Part shown: in pieces, positions 11,213 to 22,700 of the stretch
Position numbering within the stretch: the first letter of the stretch is position 1
How the letters are laid out: each line of letters starts with the position of its first letter
Source of the DNA: Selaginella tamariscina
Taxonomy: Eukaryota; Streptophyta; Lycopodiopsida; Selaginellales; Selaginellaceae
Length of the DNA: 64,000 nucleotides
NCBI GenBank assembly: GCA_003024785.1
Contig: PUQB01000068.1
Coordinates: forward strand, 419,586-483,585
Reading direction: 5' to 3'
Position numbers and translations under genes: made by a program
The notes under the pieces: generated by a model
Seen by the model: the letters and a program-made list of their open reading frames with translations, nothing else
Database searches by the model: none
Told to the model about the DNA's origin: nothing

Positions 11213-12369
11213 TTAGATTGCAAAAATCTGAATGGGCAGCGTCACAGCAGCTCCATTATAACCAACGGCGTTAGCCTCCAAAGACACATCAATACTCCGG
11301 TGTTTAAAACTCCTGGCAATGCTAATCCTCCCCTTAAGTGCGCAGGATTCGCTTCCGTACCTACACCAACACCATCCGTACCACAGTTAGTAAGAAATAG
11401 TAGTACGTACTTTCCATACACGTAATATTAACTATCCAATCATTTATATGCGCGTACAGACAACAACAATACAGATCACATATACAACAAACATTACATA
11501 GATACCACACAGACACACGTACCTAAAGGAGCAGAATTTGTACCAACCTCCCTCAGAGACAATGCAATGGGCTCTTTGAAAGTGAGTATTGTCTGGGACC
11601 AATGTGTGCTTGGAGAATATGGTGAAGTAGATAATACAACGGGTTCCTGTTTGCAAAACCTCTCCGTGAAACCAACGTCAAACCAACCACCACCCCGTAA
11701 CACCACGTATTTCCATCTATTACATAAAATATAGAAACAAAACCGATAAATATTAAATATAATAATATGGATATAATAAATAAATGGCAATACCTGTGCG
11801 TGGTGCGAGCTCAAAATTGGCAGTGAAATGAACGTCCTCTGCTTTCATAGTAACAATATCAAACCTCTGAAATCGATACTATCAATAATCAAAACACACA
11901 CACACACACTCTCTCTCTCTCACACACACACACATTTTGAGCTTCACTATGTAAAAGCGTTATGAAATATGAAACTTAACAAGTTAGTGTTGTGGATTAC
12001 ATATTTATGCCACATTCATATAATACCATACATGCGCATAGGCATGTTACTAAGTCATTATAATGTAAATTTGTTACAACACGAGTAATTTTCAAATTAC
12101 ATGTGAACTATGCATGTTCCAGTGATCAGTGTTATATTAATAACCTATAATAAGAACCATACTATAATACATCTTATAGCTTGTGCAACACAAAATGTAG
12201 CAAAATATGCGTCCGTGCGTGTGTGTGAGAAGAGAGCTATGATATATATTATGTTTACCTGGATTAAGCATGAATCTGTGACAAAATCTTTAGCTTCAAC
12301 AACATCTATTATAGGTGTTTGAGCAGCGTGTTTATTGATGTGTTGCATACTAAAACCATAAACGTCTTC

Positions 12370-12889
12370 CCATGCTGGGATCCATCTTACACGCTCGTGA
12401 TAAATGACTTAAACCAGGTGGTGCCATTCTCCCAAACACTACTGAAATGGTAATATATATTAGGAACCACACTATATATTTTTAGAGAAGGTTTAATCAT
12501 ATTAAAATTGTGTTAAAAAATTATCAGTACTTTGCGGTGTATGTTTCTATATCTATAGATAGATGAATGTACTCCATACATATGCATGTTCATACACGTA
12601 TAGATAGATGGATGTACTCCATACATATGCATGTTCATACACGCTCGTGCGCGCGCGTGTGTGTAGATATGCATATACATATATATAGCTTTATCTTCAG
12701 CGCTAGCCTATGTCGTGATTTATTATGCATGTATAAGTGAATAACATGAGTGTTCTCTCACACACACGCACGCGCGGGCGCATGATATTCACATACGAGC
12801 GTGCAGATACACACATCTTGATTGTAAATTTATGTATTGTGCAGCATGTAGCTGGGTTTGGCAAAGGTGGTACAAGCCTTGGGTTCTGG
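12370..12889 (+). other. 520-bp inversion inside PRMT3 copy A
   Basis: Between these points the sequence is inverted relative to units B and C. The 3' half of exon 6 now reads on the + strand (12370-12449, MLGS then LKPGGAILP, followed by its own GTAATAT donor). The 5' part of exon 7 lies at 12845-12889 (HVAGFGKGGTSLGF), preceded by its GCAG acceptor. The flanking halves remain on the minus strand. The inverted block begins CCA and ends TGG. Confidence 0.9.
12554..12643. repeat. 45-bp tandem duplication
   Basis: Two near-identical 45-nt copies (12554-12598 and 12599-12643) lie in the inverted intron of PRMT3 copy A. B and C have one copy each (near 34565 and 51720). Confidence 0.85.
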
Positions 12890-15222
12890 ACTCGTACAGT
12901 AGACAGTAACCCATCCATTCGCTGATTATCACATCAACGCTGTGTGAATCGAGCGGCAGAGATTTATCTAATTCCTCAATCATCCCTCTCACGACCTATC
13001 ACGTTGTTGTTTGTATCATCGTGTATATACCCGTTCTCTTTAGCGACCTGTGAAATAAACTGGATCAATATATAAAATGTGTGCGTGTGTGTGAAGAGAC
13101 GCCATATACATATCTCTCAAATATGAAAAGAAGATTGGTTATATCTTACAAGTTTGAATTTCAACAATATCATTTTTTTTTGTACTAACATTTATATACA
13201 TATAAAATACACATATACAACGCATGTATATGATAAATGTATGCATATAGAGAAAGATGCCACACGCACGCGCACACACACACACATCAATATACACAAC
13301 ATGTAAAATGTGAAGCAGAGAAACATATAAGTTCAATATGGTCAGTGTATATATTCATATGTAGATATTGTATGATATAAACATATACACACTTATTATG
13401 CATTCACATGTAAGAACATATGATACTTGCCGTGCAACCACAGCCATCTTTTCACTTCCATCTACAGCAATAACCTTCGGTGAACCATCCTTTGCCGCAA
13501 ACAAGCTGCAAACACATACATAAATACACACCCACACACACACATATGTACATATGTATATATATACACAAACAATTTATATACAATTAATAGGATAAGA
13601 CTACATGAATTCTACCTAAGAATGTTCAGCCGATATCCATAACAATGGCATTCTTCAAAAGAGTCGGATTATTCATAATAGCCCTCTGATATGCCTCTGT
13701 CCTTACCTGAAAACTATGACATTAAACAACATGCACGTAATATCATCATAATAGATGTACATAGTACATAGCAAGCAAAACAGAATAACAGTCTGAATCG
13801 TACTGTATAAACATAATAACCATGTAATGATTAGGTATATATTGGTGCAAAGTGTGTGTGTGTGTGTTGTGTCTATATATATATGAACATAGCATAAATA
13901 TGATGTATGATATGCCACTTTATCGCCAAGCATTTCTCTGTGGATGCCATACTCGCCATAAGAGCTAAAATACTTACTGTTCACATTGCGTATTTCTTCC
14001 TTTACCACGCTCCCAAAGGTGACATTTCCCTTCTTCTCATTGGGTAAATTATTTACCACTTCACTTGAAGATTCCATCGGCGTATTTGAAGATTGAGACT
14101 GGGATAGTCCTCTATGTTCAAATCCGCTATCTCATTCATGAGTTCTTCTCTGTCATAATCGTAGAACAAAAACTTCAGAATATGGACATAATAATATATA
14201 TATATCTCACACACACATACAAAAATGAAATATGCACCTGATTATTACCTCCAGCATCGGTATCCATGTCTGTGTAGAATCACTTGCCCGTAAGTATTTA
14301 CACACACGCACACACACACAACGGACACGTATATTAATAATTTGTAACGCTATGTGCAAAATCTTATGTGCATTAAGTCCATGCCTGGTGTTTTATTATG
14401 TCCTGTAACTTACATACAGACTCAAAGCAAATGTATTACGTAGGTATGTATACATGCATTTTAATAAATATAATGTATAATATGCTGCACAGAAGCACAA
14501 ATACACGCACACAAAATGGGATTGTTCTATATCATACGTGTATCTCTGTGTGCAATACGTATACACACACACACACCTTCAACCTCTTCATCGAAGCTGT
14601 ATAATAATGGATCATTCTCCAGAAAAGGAGTTAAATACTTATCATTCTTCCAATGCTCCGAAACAACAGGAAGAGAAGAATGTCTCGCTGAATTTGTATG
14701 ATTCATCAATTCTTTGTCGCTGTTAAATGCACGCCCACAGTTCCAACACCTTTTGCTTGCCACCTAAACAAACAATTAAAGCATTACAAATAATACAAAA
14801 TGCAGTACAAACCATATCACATACCATTCGTTACTAGAAAAGATTCTATAAGGAACAAACGCAAAACGACAGAATACATAGGAGTTTTTTTTTTATGTAA
14901 ATTATGGTCTGTATAACAGTCTGTATCACATGTTTACACATATTCTGTGCGCATCATACACTTAACATAAGCGTTTGTGTATGTAGATGAACAAATGGAA
15001 CATACAGATGCATAAATAAAAGAATGCATAACAATTTTTCCTATCCTAGAGGCAATAGTTTCGGTGCGTGGCTGGGCCAGCTCGGGGCTAGTTTCAGTGC
15101 GTGTCATACTTAATGAGCGTGTACAACTTGACAGCTTAGATATACAACTGATGTAGGTAAGTTTATATATAGAATACACATAACAAAAAGACAATAGGCC
15201 CGTCATGCATACATAAATAGGC

Positions 15223-15227
15223 AAAAC
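15223..15227. other. unit A/B junction with deletion
   Basis: Up to about 15222 the sequence matches PRMT3 intron 1 of unit B (to about 37262). From 15228 it matches the 3' part of gene T (from about 40976). The PRMT3 first exon, the J-domain exon, the repeat cluster and most of gene T, about 3.7 kb in unit B, are absent. Confidence 0.85.
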
Positions 15228-15571
15228 CATCATTGTTGTGGCAACTAGAGGAGGTGGAGGGTGCACTTAAAACATGAAGAAGCAGATTTCCATTCAGGCA
15301 AAGGGGGCCGGTACATCTACAGCAGATGGTAAGTCTTTGGGATTAACACCTCTACTGCCGTTGCCGTTGCTCTAGTTGGGACCATTGACATCAAGGATGA
15401 TCTTATGCTATACATATTAGTATTGGTATCGAGTTGTGGAACATATGATGACTTGTTGTTTGCAACATTGAGAGATGTGCATGTTATTCTTTGATGAGGA
15501 AGTGGGGCAGCAAGAGGCATATAAAAGGTTGAGGGTTCTTATAATCAGCACTACACCCCACAGATTCATAA
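15228..15571 (+). pseudogene. gene T, C-terminal end (B-left copy)
   Basis: This is the 5'-truncated remnant of gene T at the start of unit B, with the same tail as the other copies (SSCGTYDDL, KRLRV-like residues, then a stop near 15569-15571). Short indels split the frame near 15255 and 15470. The rest of the gene was removed by the unit A/B junction deletion. Function is unknown. Confidence 0.4.
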
Positions 15572-17046
15572 ACTGATTTTAAGAGGAGGTAGGTGAGTCG
15601 ATTTTAATTTAGTCATCTTTGTCACAATCTTTCCATTTCGCCTTAATCCAACTAAGCAAAGGCTGGTGTTAATAAAAGGGCCCTGGTCATGATGACTCAG
15701 GTCTATTTGGGTTTTCTCACATATTTCACATATCTTACAGTCTTTACTAAGTAATCAACCCACCATATTAAAACTATAACAATCTTGGACCTTTGGCATC
15801 TATTTTGGACAACAACAGCATATTGCACCTCAATTCAATAAGGCTCATAGGCATGCACTTGGCAGCACAAGGTTTCATGATGGTGTTTGCTACAGTCGTT
15901 ATGATCCTAAAGTTGCGTAAGCAATTAAAGTTAATGGTTTAGAACTTGTTACAACATATTATATTTATCGCAGACAAGGTTGGTGATATTGATATAGAAT
16001 GAAAGTACTACTTCATTCTCGTTTACTTGTTACCTTCTTTAGAAATCTTTACTAGTGATGCTCTTCTCTGAAAATCCAATAGTAATGAATCCACTTCAAT
16101 TAGGCAGCACCATTCTCGTGGATATTTCCAACCATTATCAAAATCATGGTAAAATAACATGTTGTAATGTTCCATGCTAATTTAACTTGTAACTGAGAGT
16201 GTCGACTTATGCAACTTGTAATTGAGCAGCTAACAAGATAGGGTGACGGATTGGGAGCATAATCATTGCTTATTGCATTTATAGACTTGGTAGAAATGTT
16301 TTAAGTACATAGAAATCTTTTGAACTAGTGAGGTTAGCCAAAGTTAGAATAGCAAATGGCATTAACCTGGAAGGAGATATGGACTCAACAGTTATTGCAT
16401 GAACAACATAACATGGGGTAAGGATTGTTGCATGCTAAGGAAGAAGAGGAATTTGTAGTTAAGTGTTTGTCTTAATGAATATATACATATTTCTTTTGTA
16501 ATCCATATAAAAACTTAATTTCCAGCAGTAGTGTAAGATGTTTTGATATATATCTGAATAATAAAAAATATTCATTTCAGTAATATAGTGCCGACTGAAG
16601 AATATTCTTTTCCTTAGCTTAACCAAATGGAACCAAATGGTTAAACCACGTACGAGTGATGTTTTTATTCATTCTGCTTTGATTATCCAACAAGAATATT
16701 CATTCCATCATTTTGTTGACCAAAAATATTCGATGAGGAATCTAATATATTCTAGCCCATGGTGGGACTCAAGATGGGACTCTCCTGTTTAATTAAAAAA
16801 TTAAGTTAATTAAAATAATAATCAATAAAAATTGTTTTATATTACCTTATCACTAGTCTCATAGTTATCTATCCCTAGGTCATATTTGAGGTTGGTTTAA
16901 AGTCAGAGGCCCCTCGTCCCTTGTGAACCCCATTAAATAGTTATCTCTTCTCCACAGGAGCTACAGGCAGCAGAGGACTTGTTAAGTCGTTTACTTAAGC
17001 TAAATCTTCATAAGGTAAGCAATTGATACCAAAGAATGTTTATTTA
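15572..17046. other. shared non-coding stretch after gene T (unit B)
   Basis: This is the counterpart of 378-1689, with small extra insertions such as a segment near 15605-15775 that is absent from A. It is AT-rich. I see no supported gene or RNA. Confidence 0.4.
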
Positions 17047-17667
17047 CCTTTAATTCTATTGTTGGAATCGCCAAGCCAAACCACCACTGCATAAATTCTG
17101 AGGTGGTTTTTGTGATCTCTTGGTGGTGCTTGGCTCATCGATCCCTTTACCTTGTTGTGCAACTGTCTGGGAGCAACGTCACTTTTTATATCCTGTTGTA
17201 TGTCATTGGGAAGTTCATCACTTTTCATAATGAGTTTCTTGCCATCCACATGTATGTCATTGGGAAGTTCAGATGCTGTCTCTTGCTTTATGCGATTAAG
17301 AGCTTCTAGCGTGGACGGTGTATTTTTTCTATGCTTCTTGGCCGAATGAATCCTCCTTTACCTTTCCTTTGTGCACAAACCCACCTAGAAACCTTTCAAT
17401 TCTCGTGGAACAAATAAATCCTTACGCATGTTTTGCATATAGGGAAGTATAAAGAAAAAAGGCCCAATTTATACTACCAGTTTAAGTTTTGTGACAACTG
17501 CGTGAAATACGGGAACACTTTGTATTTTATTATCACGTAAGGTATGAGAAGATGCCACATATATGCCACACATACATGTACAGGCGTATACGCGTTTGTC
17601 TTTGTCGTCACCGGCCATACATGTACAGGCGTATACGCCCCTGTTTGTCTTTGTCGTCACCGGCCAT
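17047..17667 (-). pseudogene. 5-phosphatase remnant, internally fused (copy B)
   Basis: This is the most reduced 5-phosphatase copy. A start exon at 17667 (MAGDDKDK) sits in a local tandem duplication. The long N-terminal exon (KKHRKNTPSTLEALNRIKQE, then repeated ELPNDI segments) leads to LRIYAV and joins directly to VVWLGDSNNRIKGK, which in the other units belongs to a far downstream exon. All exons between, including NMNGK and VIGLQESP, are deleted, and the reading frame is kept. GDxN and R of the catalytic signature remain, but the usual aromatic before R is N. It is an inactive relic. Confidence 0.75.
17571..17667. repeat. ~48-bp tandem duplication over the start exon
   Basis: The segment from CATACATGTACAGGCG to CGGCCAT occurs twice in tandem here and once in units A, C and D. 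It duplicates the candidate ATG and first codons of the 5-phosphatase. Confidence 0.85.
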
Positions 17668-17700
17668 TGAAAAACCCAAACTCAAATTTTATATTAATAG

Positions 17701-17735
17701 GATTTTAGCTTTTGACACTGTCAAAAGCTAAAATC
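17701..17735. repeat. 17-bp perfect palindrome with 1-nt spacer
   Basis: GATTTTAGCTTTTGACA (17701-17717) is followed by one C and then its exact reverse complement (17719-17735). Units A, C and D hold only the right arm, so the left arm is a new inverted copy in unit B. Confidence 0.92.
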
Positions 17736-18024
17736 TACAAATGCAACATTATGTTCACCTAGTTTTAATTATATCTACATAACTCATTGATCCTAGACAT
17801 CCGAATGATTAGTTTGTCATAATTTATGTTAATGACCGTTGGCTAGTAATTAATTCATTCTAACCCATCAATTGGCCACAAATAACATTTGAGAATAAAC
17901 TACAAGGCAAAGAACAGGTATGAGTTTTATAAACACACGTGAAGCGTGAGTGGGAACTCTTGGTACTTTGCAGTAAAATATAAAATTCCAGTCCGTATGA
18001 TAAGCAAGTTACAAGTTGGGTATA
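17736..18024. other. spacer left of the copia insertion
   Basis: This AT-rich spacer aligns with 3025-3325 and 43935-44225 up to a point just before the retrotransposon. No gene is seen. Confidence 0.4.
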
Positions 18025-18183
18025 TGTTAAGAATATGTGCCTTATATAACATGAGATTAAGTGACCGGTGGTGTTCATGTTCAAAAGAAGTTGAAGACGT
18101 ACAGACTTATTTATATATATAATCAAAGTTGTTTTGTGACAATAATAAGAAGAGAAATAGTTAAGTAATATATATATTTCTCA
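18025..18183 (+). repeat. left LTR of the copia element
   Basis: The 159-nt segment starts TGTT and ends TCA, and lies 3 nt before the primer-binding site. Without a matching right LTR its left edge rests on where similarity to the other units' spacer stops. Confidence 0.6.
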
Positions 18184-18186
18184 ACT

Positions 18187-18197
18187 TGGTATCAGAG
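18187..18197 (+). other. primer-binding site (initiator tRNA-Met type)
   Basis: TGGTATCAGAG matches the usual plant copia primer-binding site complementary to the 3' end of initiator tRNA-Met. Confidence 0.85.
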
Positions 18198-18216
18198 GTG
18201 AATGAACAATTATGGG

Positions 18217-18697
18217 CATAGTTACGAACATGAACATGGAACATGAAAATGAGTCTCAGATTTGAGAACCCGACCACGGAACATAATGGCTCACCAATAT
18301 TCTAGTAAATATTCTAGTGAATATTTTAAGAATATGCTATTTTTAAATTATATTATTCTAGAAATATGCTATTATTTATTATATTATTCTTAGTATTTTG
18401 ATTTGCAAACTACTCACACCTATAAATTACTCAAATATCCTACATCTCAACCCTAAACCCTAAACTAGTTATGCGCCCTATAAAGAATATTCTATGAGTA
18501 TATTTTATTGAGAATATTCTAAATAGTATTTCATGTTACGAACACAGGACGTGATCCCGGTTGTGGTCGCCAGGATCACAGCTCGTGTTCGTAACATGAA
18601 ACACTGTTCACTAACACGGCCATGGGAACACGACCCATGGCTGTATTCATGAAACACGGTGAACACAGCCAAGATCCCGGCTTTGTTCGTAACTATG
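18217..18697 (-). mobile_element. nested palindromic TIR element 1
   Basis: This 481-bp non-autonomous element lies in the copia gag. It has terminal inverted repeats of CATAGTTACGAACA and an 8-bp target duplication with one mismatch (ATTATGGG at 18209-18216, ATTCTGGG at 18698-18705). It has no coding capacity. An internal inverted repeat with 16-bp arms lies at 18530-18600. It is related to the element at 18981-19765 in the opposite orientation. Eight-bp duplications fit a hAT-type transposase, which is inference. Confidence 0.8.
18530..18600. repeat. internal palindrome of element 1
   Basis: TTCATGTTACGAACAC (18530-18545) is the exact reverse complement of 18585-18600. The stem continues inwards with mismatches through a GATCC-containing core. 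Confidence 0.85.
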
Positions 18698-18980
18698 ATT
18701 CTGGGACCATGGCAACTTCATCATGAGGAGACATGGTTGAGGTCTATGATGGAAAGGGTTTCCATGGATGGTCAATGTCTCTCCAGTTTATCTCATGGAG
18801 AAGGGCATATATGGGAGGTTACTAATGGCTCAGAGATCCCTTGGAAAATTCTATTGCAGTCATTTGGACACTAGTAAAACATCAGCAGAGAACTAGAAGG
18901 CTCTCAAGAATGCTCTTGGGAAGGAGAGCATGGCAACTTTAGGGTCCCTGAAGGCTTTTTCAAGTTGACTCAGGGTCCAA

Positions 18981-19765
18981 ATAGTTACGAACACGGTCGG
19001 GATCCCGGTCGTGTTCACCGTGTCTCGCGAACACGGCCATGGGTCGTGTTCCCACGGCCGTGTTTGTAAATAATGTTTTATGTTACGAACACGGGCCGTG
19101 ATTCCGGCGACCACGGCCGGGATCACAGCCCGTGTTCGTAACCTAGAATATTCTTGCCGAATATACTCACAAAATATTTTTTTAGGGCGCACGCAGCAAT
19201 CGGCAATCAAGGCACAACGGCGCAACAATTCAGCATCATATTCAGTCACGAGTAGACGAATTCGGATTCATATGCATGTTTTAATAATGTATGGTTTTAT
19301 GTGACAGTCCGAATGGAGCAGCAGACTAAGTTGTAACAAGAGAGGTACTATTAAACACATCACCTATTTTCTTTTTCTTTTATTTTAGTTTATGTTTATG
19401 AAACTTGCTGTTTAACATAAATATCAAAGCTTAAAACAGGGTTTTTAATTAAAACACACAGACACACACGAGCGCGCAGACACACACACACACACATATA
19501 TATATAGCAGAACATAATATTGAACTAGACATAGTTTAGTTATTTGAGTAGTTTATAGGTGTGAAGTAGTTTATGTGCAAATAAAAATACTAAGAATAAT
19601 ATTAAAAAATAACATATTTTTAGAATAATATAATTTAAAAATAGCATATTTTTAGAATATTTATTAGAATATTCGTGAGCCAACGTGAGCCGTGATCGTG
19701 TTCCGTGGTCGGGTTCTTGAAATCTAATGCTCGTGTTCGTGTTTCATGTTCGTGTTCGTAACTAT
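18981..19765 (+). mobile_element. nested palindromic TIR element 2
   Basis: This is a 785-bp element of the same family in the same gag region, bounded by ATAGTTACGAACA and its inverse and by GGTCCAA direct repeats (18974-18980 and 19766-19772). Its outer regions match element 1 on the other strand. It has about 300 extra bases in the middle (near 19185-19530), including CA/TA microsatellite sequence. A short open frame near 19080-19304 is mostly inverted-repeat sequence and unlikely to be a gene. Confidence 0.8.
19082..19142. repeat. internal palindrome of element 2
   Basis: GTTACGAACACGGGC (19082-19096) is the exact reverse complement of 19128-19142. With one mismatch the stem continues through CGTGATTCCGGC, giving arms of about 27 bp. 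Confidence 0.85.
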
Positions 19766-22700
19766 GGTCCAAGTGAGTCAGCCTTGTCCTACTTGAGTAG
19801 GATGAGAGATACAGTTCAACAGATTGATAGTGTTTAGGCACATGAACTCCTCAGACGGACATTGAGGCATGGCTAAAAAAGGGATTACGTAGTGGCTTGG
19901 TGTCATCGCTTAGGACCTGTAGTATTGCACAAGGAGGATTCAACTTCCATAGAATTTGGCTAGACCTGGTCAGTATCAATGCTGGAGAACAAATTGACAA
20001 CAAGGCTGGGAGCAGATCCTATACTCAACTTCGTTTAAAGGAACCTCTAGCAAAGGTGGAAAGTGAAAGAAGAAGTTTAAGACGTCATCTAATGGCAAGA
20101 AAAACTGTATGGGATCGGCTTGGTCAAAGAACTATTGAACCACCTCCAGGAGCTGCTCCAGGTTTCAGCACGAAGGGACATTGTAACAAATGTAAAGAGC
20201 CCAGTCATTATGGACATGAGTGTCCCAAGTCACACAAGGCTTCAGCTAATATCATCTTGATGATGCACAACTTAGATGACAGGGTAACCAGACAAGATGT
20301 CATTTGGTTAGACCATGTAGTAGGTCAACATGTAACCTCTTTGAGGCAGATTCATTTTAATCTCCAGCCATGCAGAGGCAAAGTAGTCATTGGAAATGGT
20401 GCAGAGCTAGATGTAATAGCTCAAGGTACCATGAAGATCAAGCTTCCCTCCAAGTCTGGAGCAATTGTACACATATCTGAGGTCTTCTGCTACTCAAACA
20501 CTACTCTATGTGGAGATCATTATGAGCATGGTTTTGAAATTGTCATCTCTCCTTGGAGAGGTTTTTTCTTGCACACCAGGTGCATGGTAAGGTTGCAGAT
20601 ATCATTCGAGTTGGCAACTTGTTCCATGTGCCTTGCACTGTTCTGGAGAACTCCATGGGTGCAGAATCATTGGCACCGTTGGTGAGTAAATAGTAAATCA
20701 GGTTGTATTAATCAACATGCCATACACAAGCTCAAGGATCAAGACATGGTGACATGTTTGAAAATCCAGCCATCATCTTTGACATTTTGTGAACATTGTG
20801 TTCATGGGAAATAATATCAGCCTTTTAATAGTGAAATGAGCTCTTGAGGCTCTCGTCCTCTTTTGAGAATTCACACTGATATATGCAGTCCTATGCAGGT
20901 GAACTCACTAGGTAGGAAGCACTACTTTATTTCCTTCATAAACGATTATTCCCGCAAAGTGGTGGTGAAGTTCCTTGCATGCAAAGGTGAGGCGCTGCAG
21001 AGTTTCCAAGCATTCCATGCAGCAGCAATAGTTGAAACTAGCTAGTAGTTACGTATCCTCCATAATGATGGTGGGGGTGAATACTTGTCACATGCTTTTG
21101 CAAATTATTACAAAGCATATGGAATAACAAGACAAGTTTTTGTTGTCTTATGCTCTTGAGCAAAATGGCATTGCAGAGCACATGAATCATAGGTTTGTAG
21201 TGTGTGCTCGTAGCATGCTATATGACTTAGGTTTTCCTAAGACATATTGGGCAAAGGCAGTCGGTATAGCTAGCAGCTTACTTGCGTAATTGGGCCCCTA
21301 CTTCATCTATGCAACAAGGCAAGTCACTAGAAGAGTTATGGACAAGACGCAAGCTAGATGTGTCCAATTAAGGATTTTTGGTGTTCTAGAGTTTGCACAC
21401 ATTCCTAAGTAGTATAGCAGAAGCTGAAACTCTAAGACGAGGATGGCGGCTCTACTTGGATACAGTCACCAAAGTAAAGTGTATAAGCTGCTAGCCTAGA
21501 TAACAAGGAGTTAATAAAATCCTGGGATGTAATTTTGAATGAAACTCGTATTTATGGTAACATGCTTTAGGGCAACATGAAATTCGCTGTCGTAGATGTC
21601 GAAAGTGATGCGAGGAGAAAGTGATACATTCTACAAATCAGGAGCAAGGAGGAGCCTCGCCTTTAGGCTTAGTAGAGGCAAGGATCCAGCAAGACAATAG
21701 ACATCCTCAAGTTGTTGCTTCCCTTTGTCGCTCCACTTGTAAGGAAGTAGACTTACTTAAAGGACTCATAACTGCTAGGTGGAATATTCAAGAATATACT
21801 AATGACATGTGTACATAGATCTGGAAGTCCCATAAAAGGTACACAGTCCGTAAATAGAGAGTCCATAAATAAAAAGGATATAGGCCTATGATATAAAAAG
21901 TGACAAGAGTGTTTAGGGTGATCACGGTCCTTAGGACGAGCTAGGTACTAACGAAAAGTACTATACTAGTGTGTTAAGCACACGATATTGCAAGTCTGCA
22001 TATTGTTCGAGGGAGAACACCACGTGTTCTTTGGTTGGGAGGTTTGAGTTGGCAGATCTTGTGTGCGTGTCTATACACGTGTGTTAGGAGCGTTACACCA
22101 CTAGAATTCCAATTCTCATAGAGAGGGGCAACAACATCGTGAGAAAAATAGCTCTGCAAGCAACTCGTGTAGCATCTAGAAAGGAGGCTATGAGCATCTC
22201 ATGCAAAAGCAGAGCCTCAACCACAGCTCGAGCTGTTCTTCTTTGCAACAGATGCCCAAGACGTGCATTTTGTGCCAAACAATTACTGCCAAGCCATGCA
22301 GTGTGTGGATGCTGAGTACTGGAAGGAGGCTATTGATAGTGAAGTTGACTCTATTGTCAAGAATCAAGTACTAGCACAGTTACCTCCTAAAAGAAAGGTA
22401 GTGAACATGAAGTGGCTGTTTAAGATCAAACCAGACATATATGGTCAAGCATGCAGATTCAAGGCATGCTTAGTAGCTCGTGGCTTCTCATAAGTAGAAG
22501 GGATTGATTTTAATGAAACTTACCTCAATTCATTTGCTAATGGCGTTAGCAATAGAGTTTGACTTAGAGGTGGAATAAATGGACGTCAAAAACAGCCTTC
22601 CTTAATGGCTACCTCAAAGAGAAGGTTTTAGGGACTATGCCATAGGGTTTTGAGTTTGAGGGGTAGAGATCGAGCAGGTATTATCAACTCATAAAATCCC

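Larger units (their letters stand above)
11213..14763 (-). pseudogene. PRMT3: PRMT3-like methyltransferase, truncated and inverted (copy A)
   Basis: This is a plant PRMT3-type arginine methyltransferase, which combines a C2H2 zinc finger with an S-adenosylmethionine-dependent catalytic core and in other organisms methylates ribosomal protein. Recognisable exons, in gene order, are: zinc finger RCWNCGRAFNSDKEL (14577-14763), FSSYGEYGIHREMLGDK (13919-14149), motif I exon (13616-13706), AVDGSEKMAVVARQ (13427-13505), [12 protein letters not shown] (12890-13048), a broken exon 7 (12259-12369), 11794-11866, THWSQTILTF (11523-11716) and the last exon (11213-11360). Exon 1 is missing because unit A ends at 15222. 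A 520-bp inversion splits exons 6 and 7. A 7-nt loss destroys the GCGTG cofactor motif. A 1-nt loss precedes WFDVGFTE. It cannot encode an active enzyme. Confidence 0.88.

Noticed and set aside
14577..14763. PRMT3 zinc-finger exon as a separate small gene starting at position 14763
   Set aside because: The apparent start codon is GTG directly after an AG acceptor. It is an internal exon, and the same holds at 36781 and 53920.
18187..18197. tRNA-Met-like sequence as a tRNA gene
   Set aside because: Only the 11-nt primer-binding complement is present, placed directly after an LTR. There is no cloverleaf.
18530..18600. Spaced inverted repeats as a CRISPR-like array
   Set aside because: Only two unequal copies exist, inside transposon-like elements of a plant genome, with no regular spacers.
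19080..19304. Open frame inside nested element 2 as a transposase
   Set aside because: Its first half is the internal palindrome, and no catalytic residues or homology are visible.
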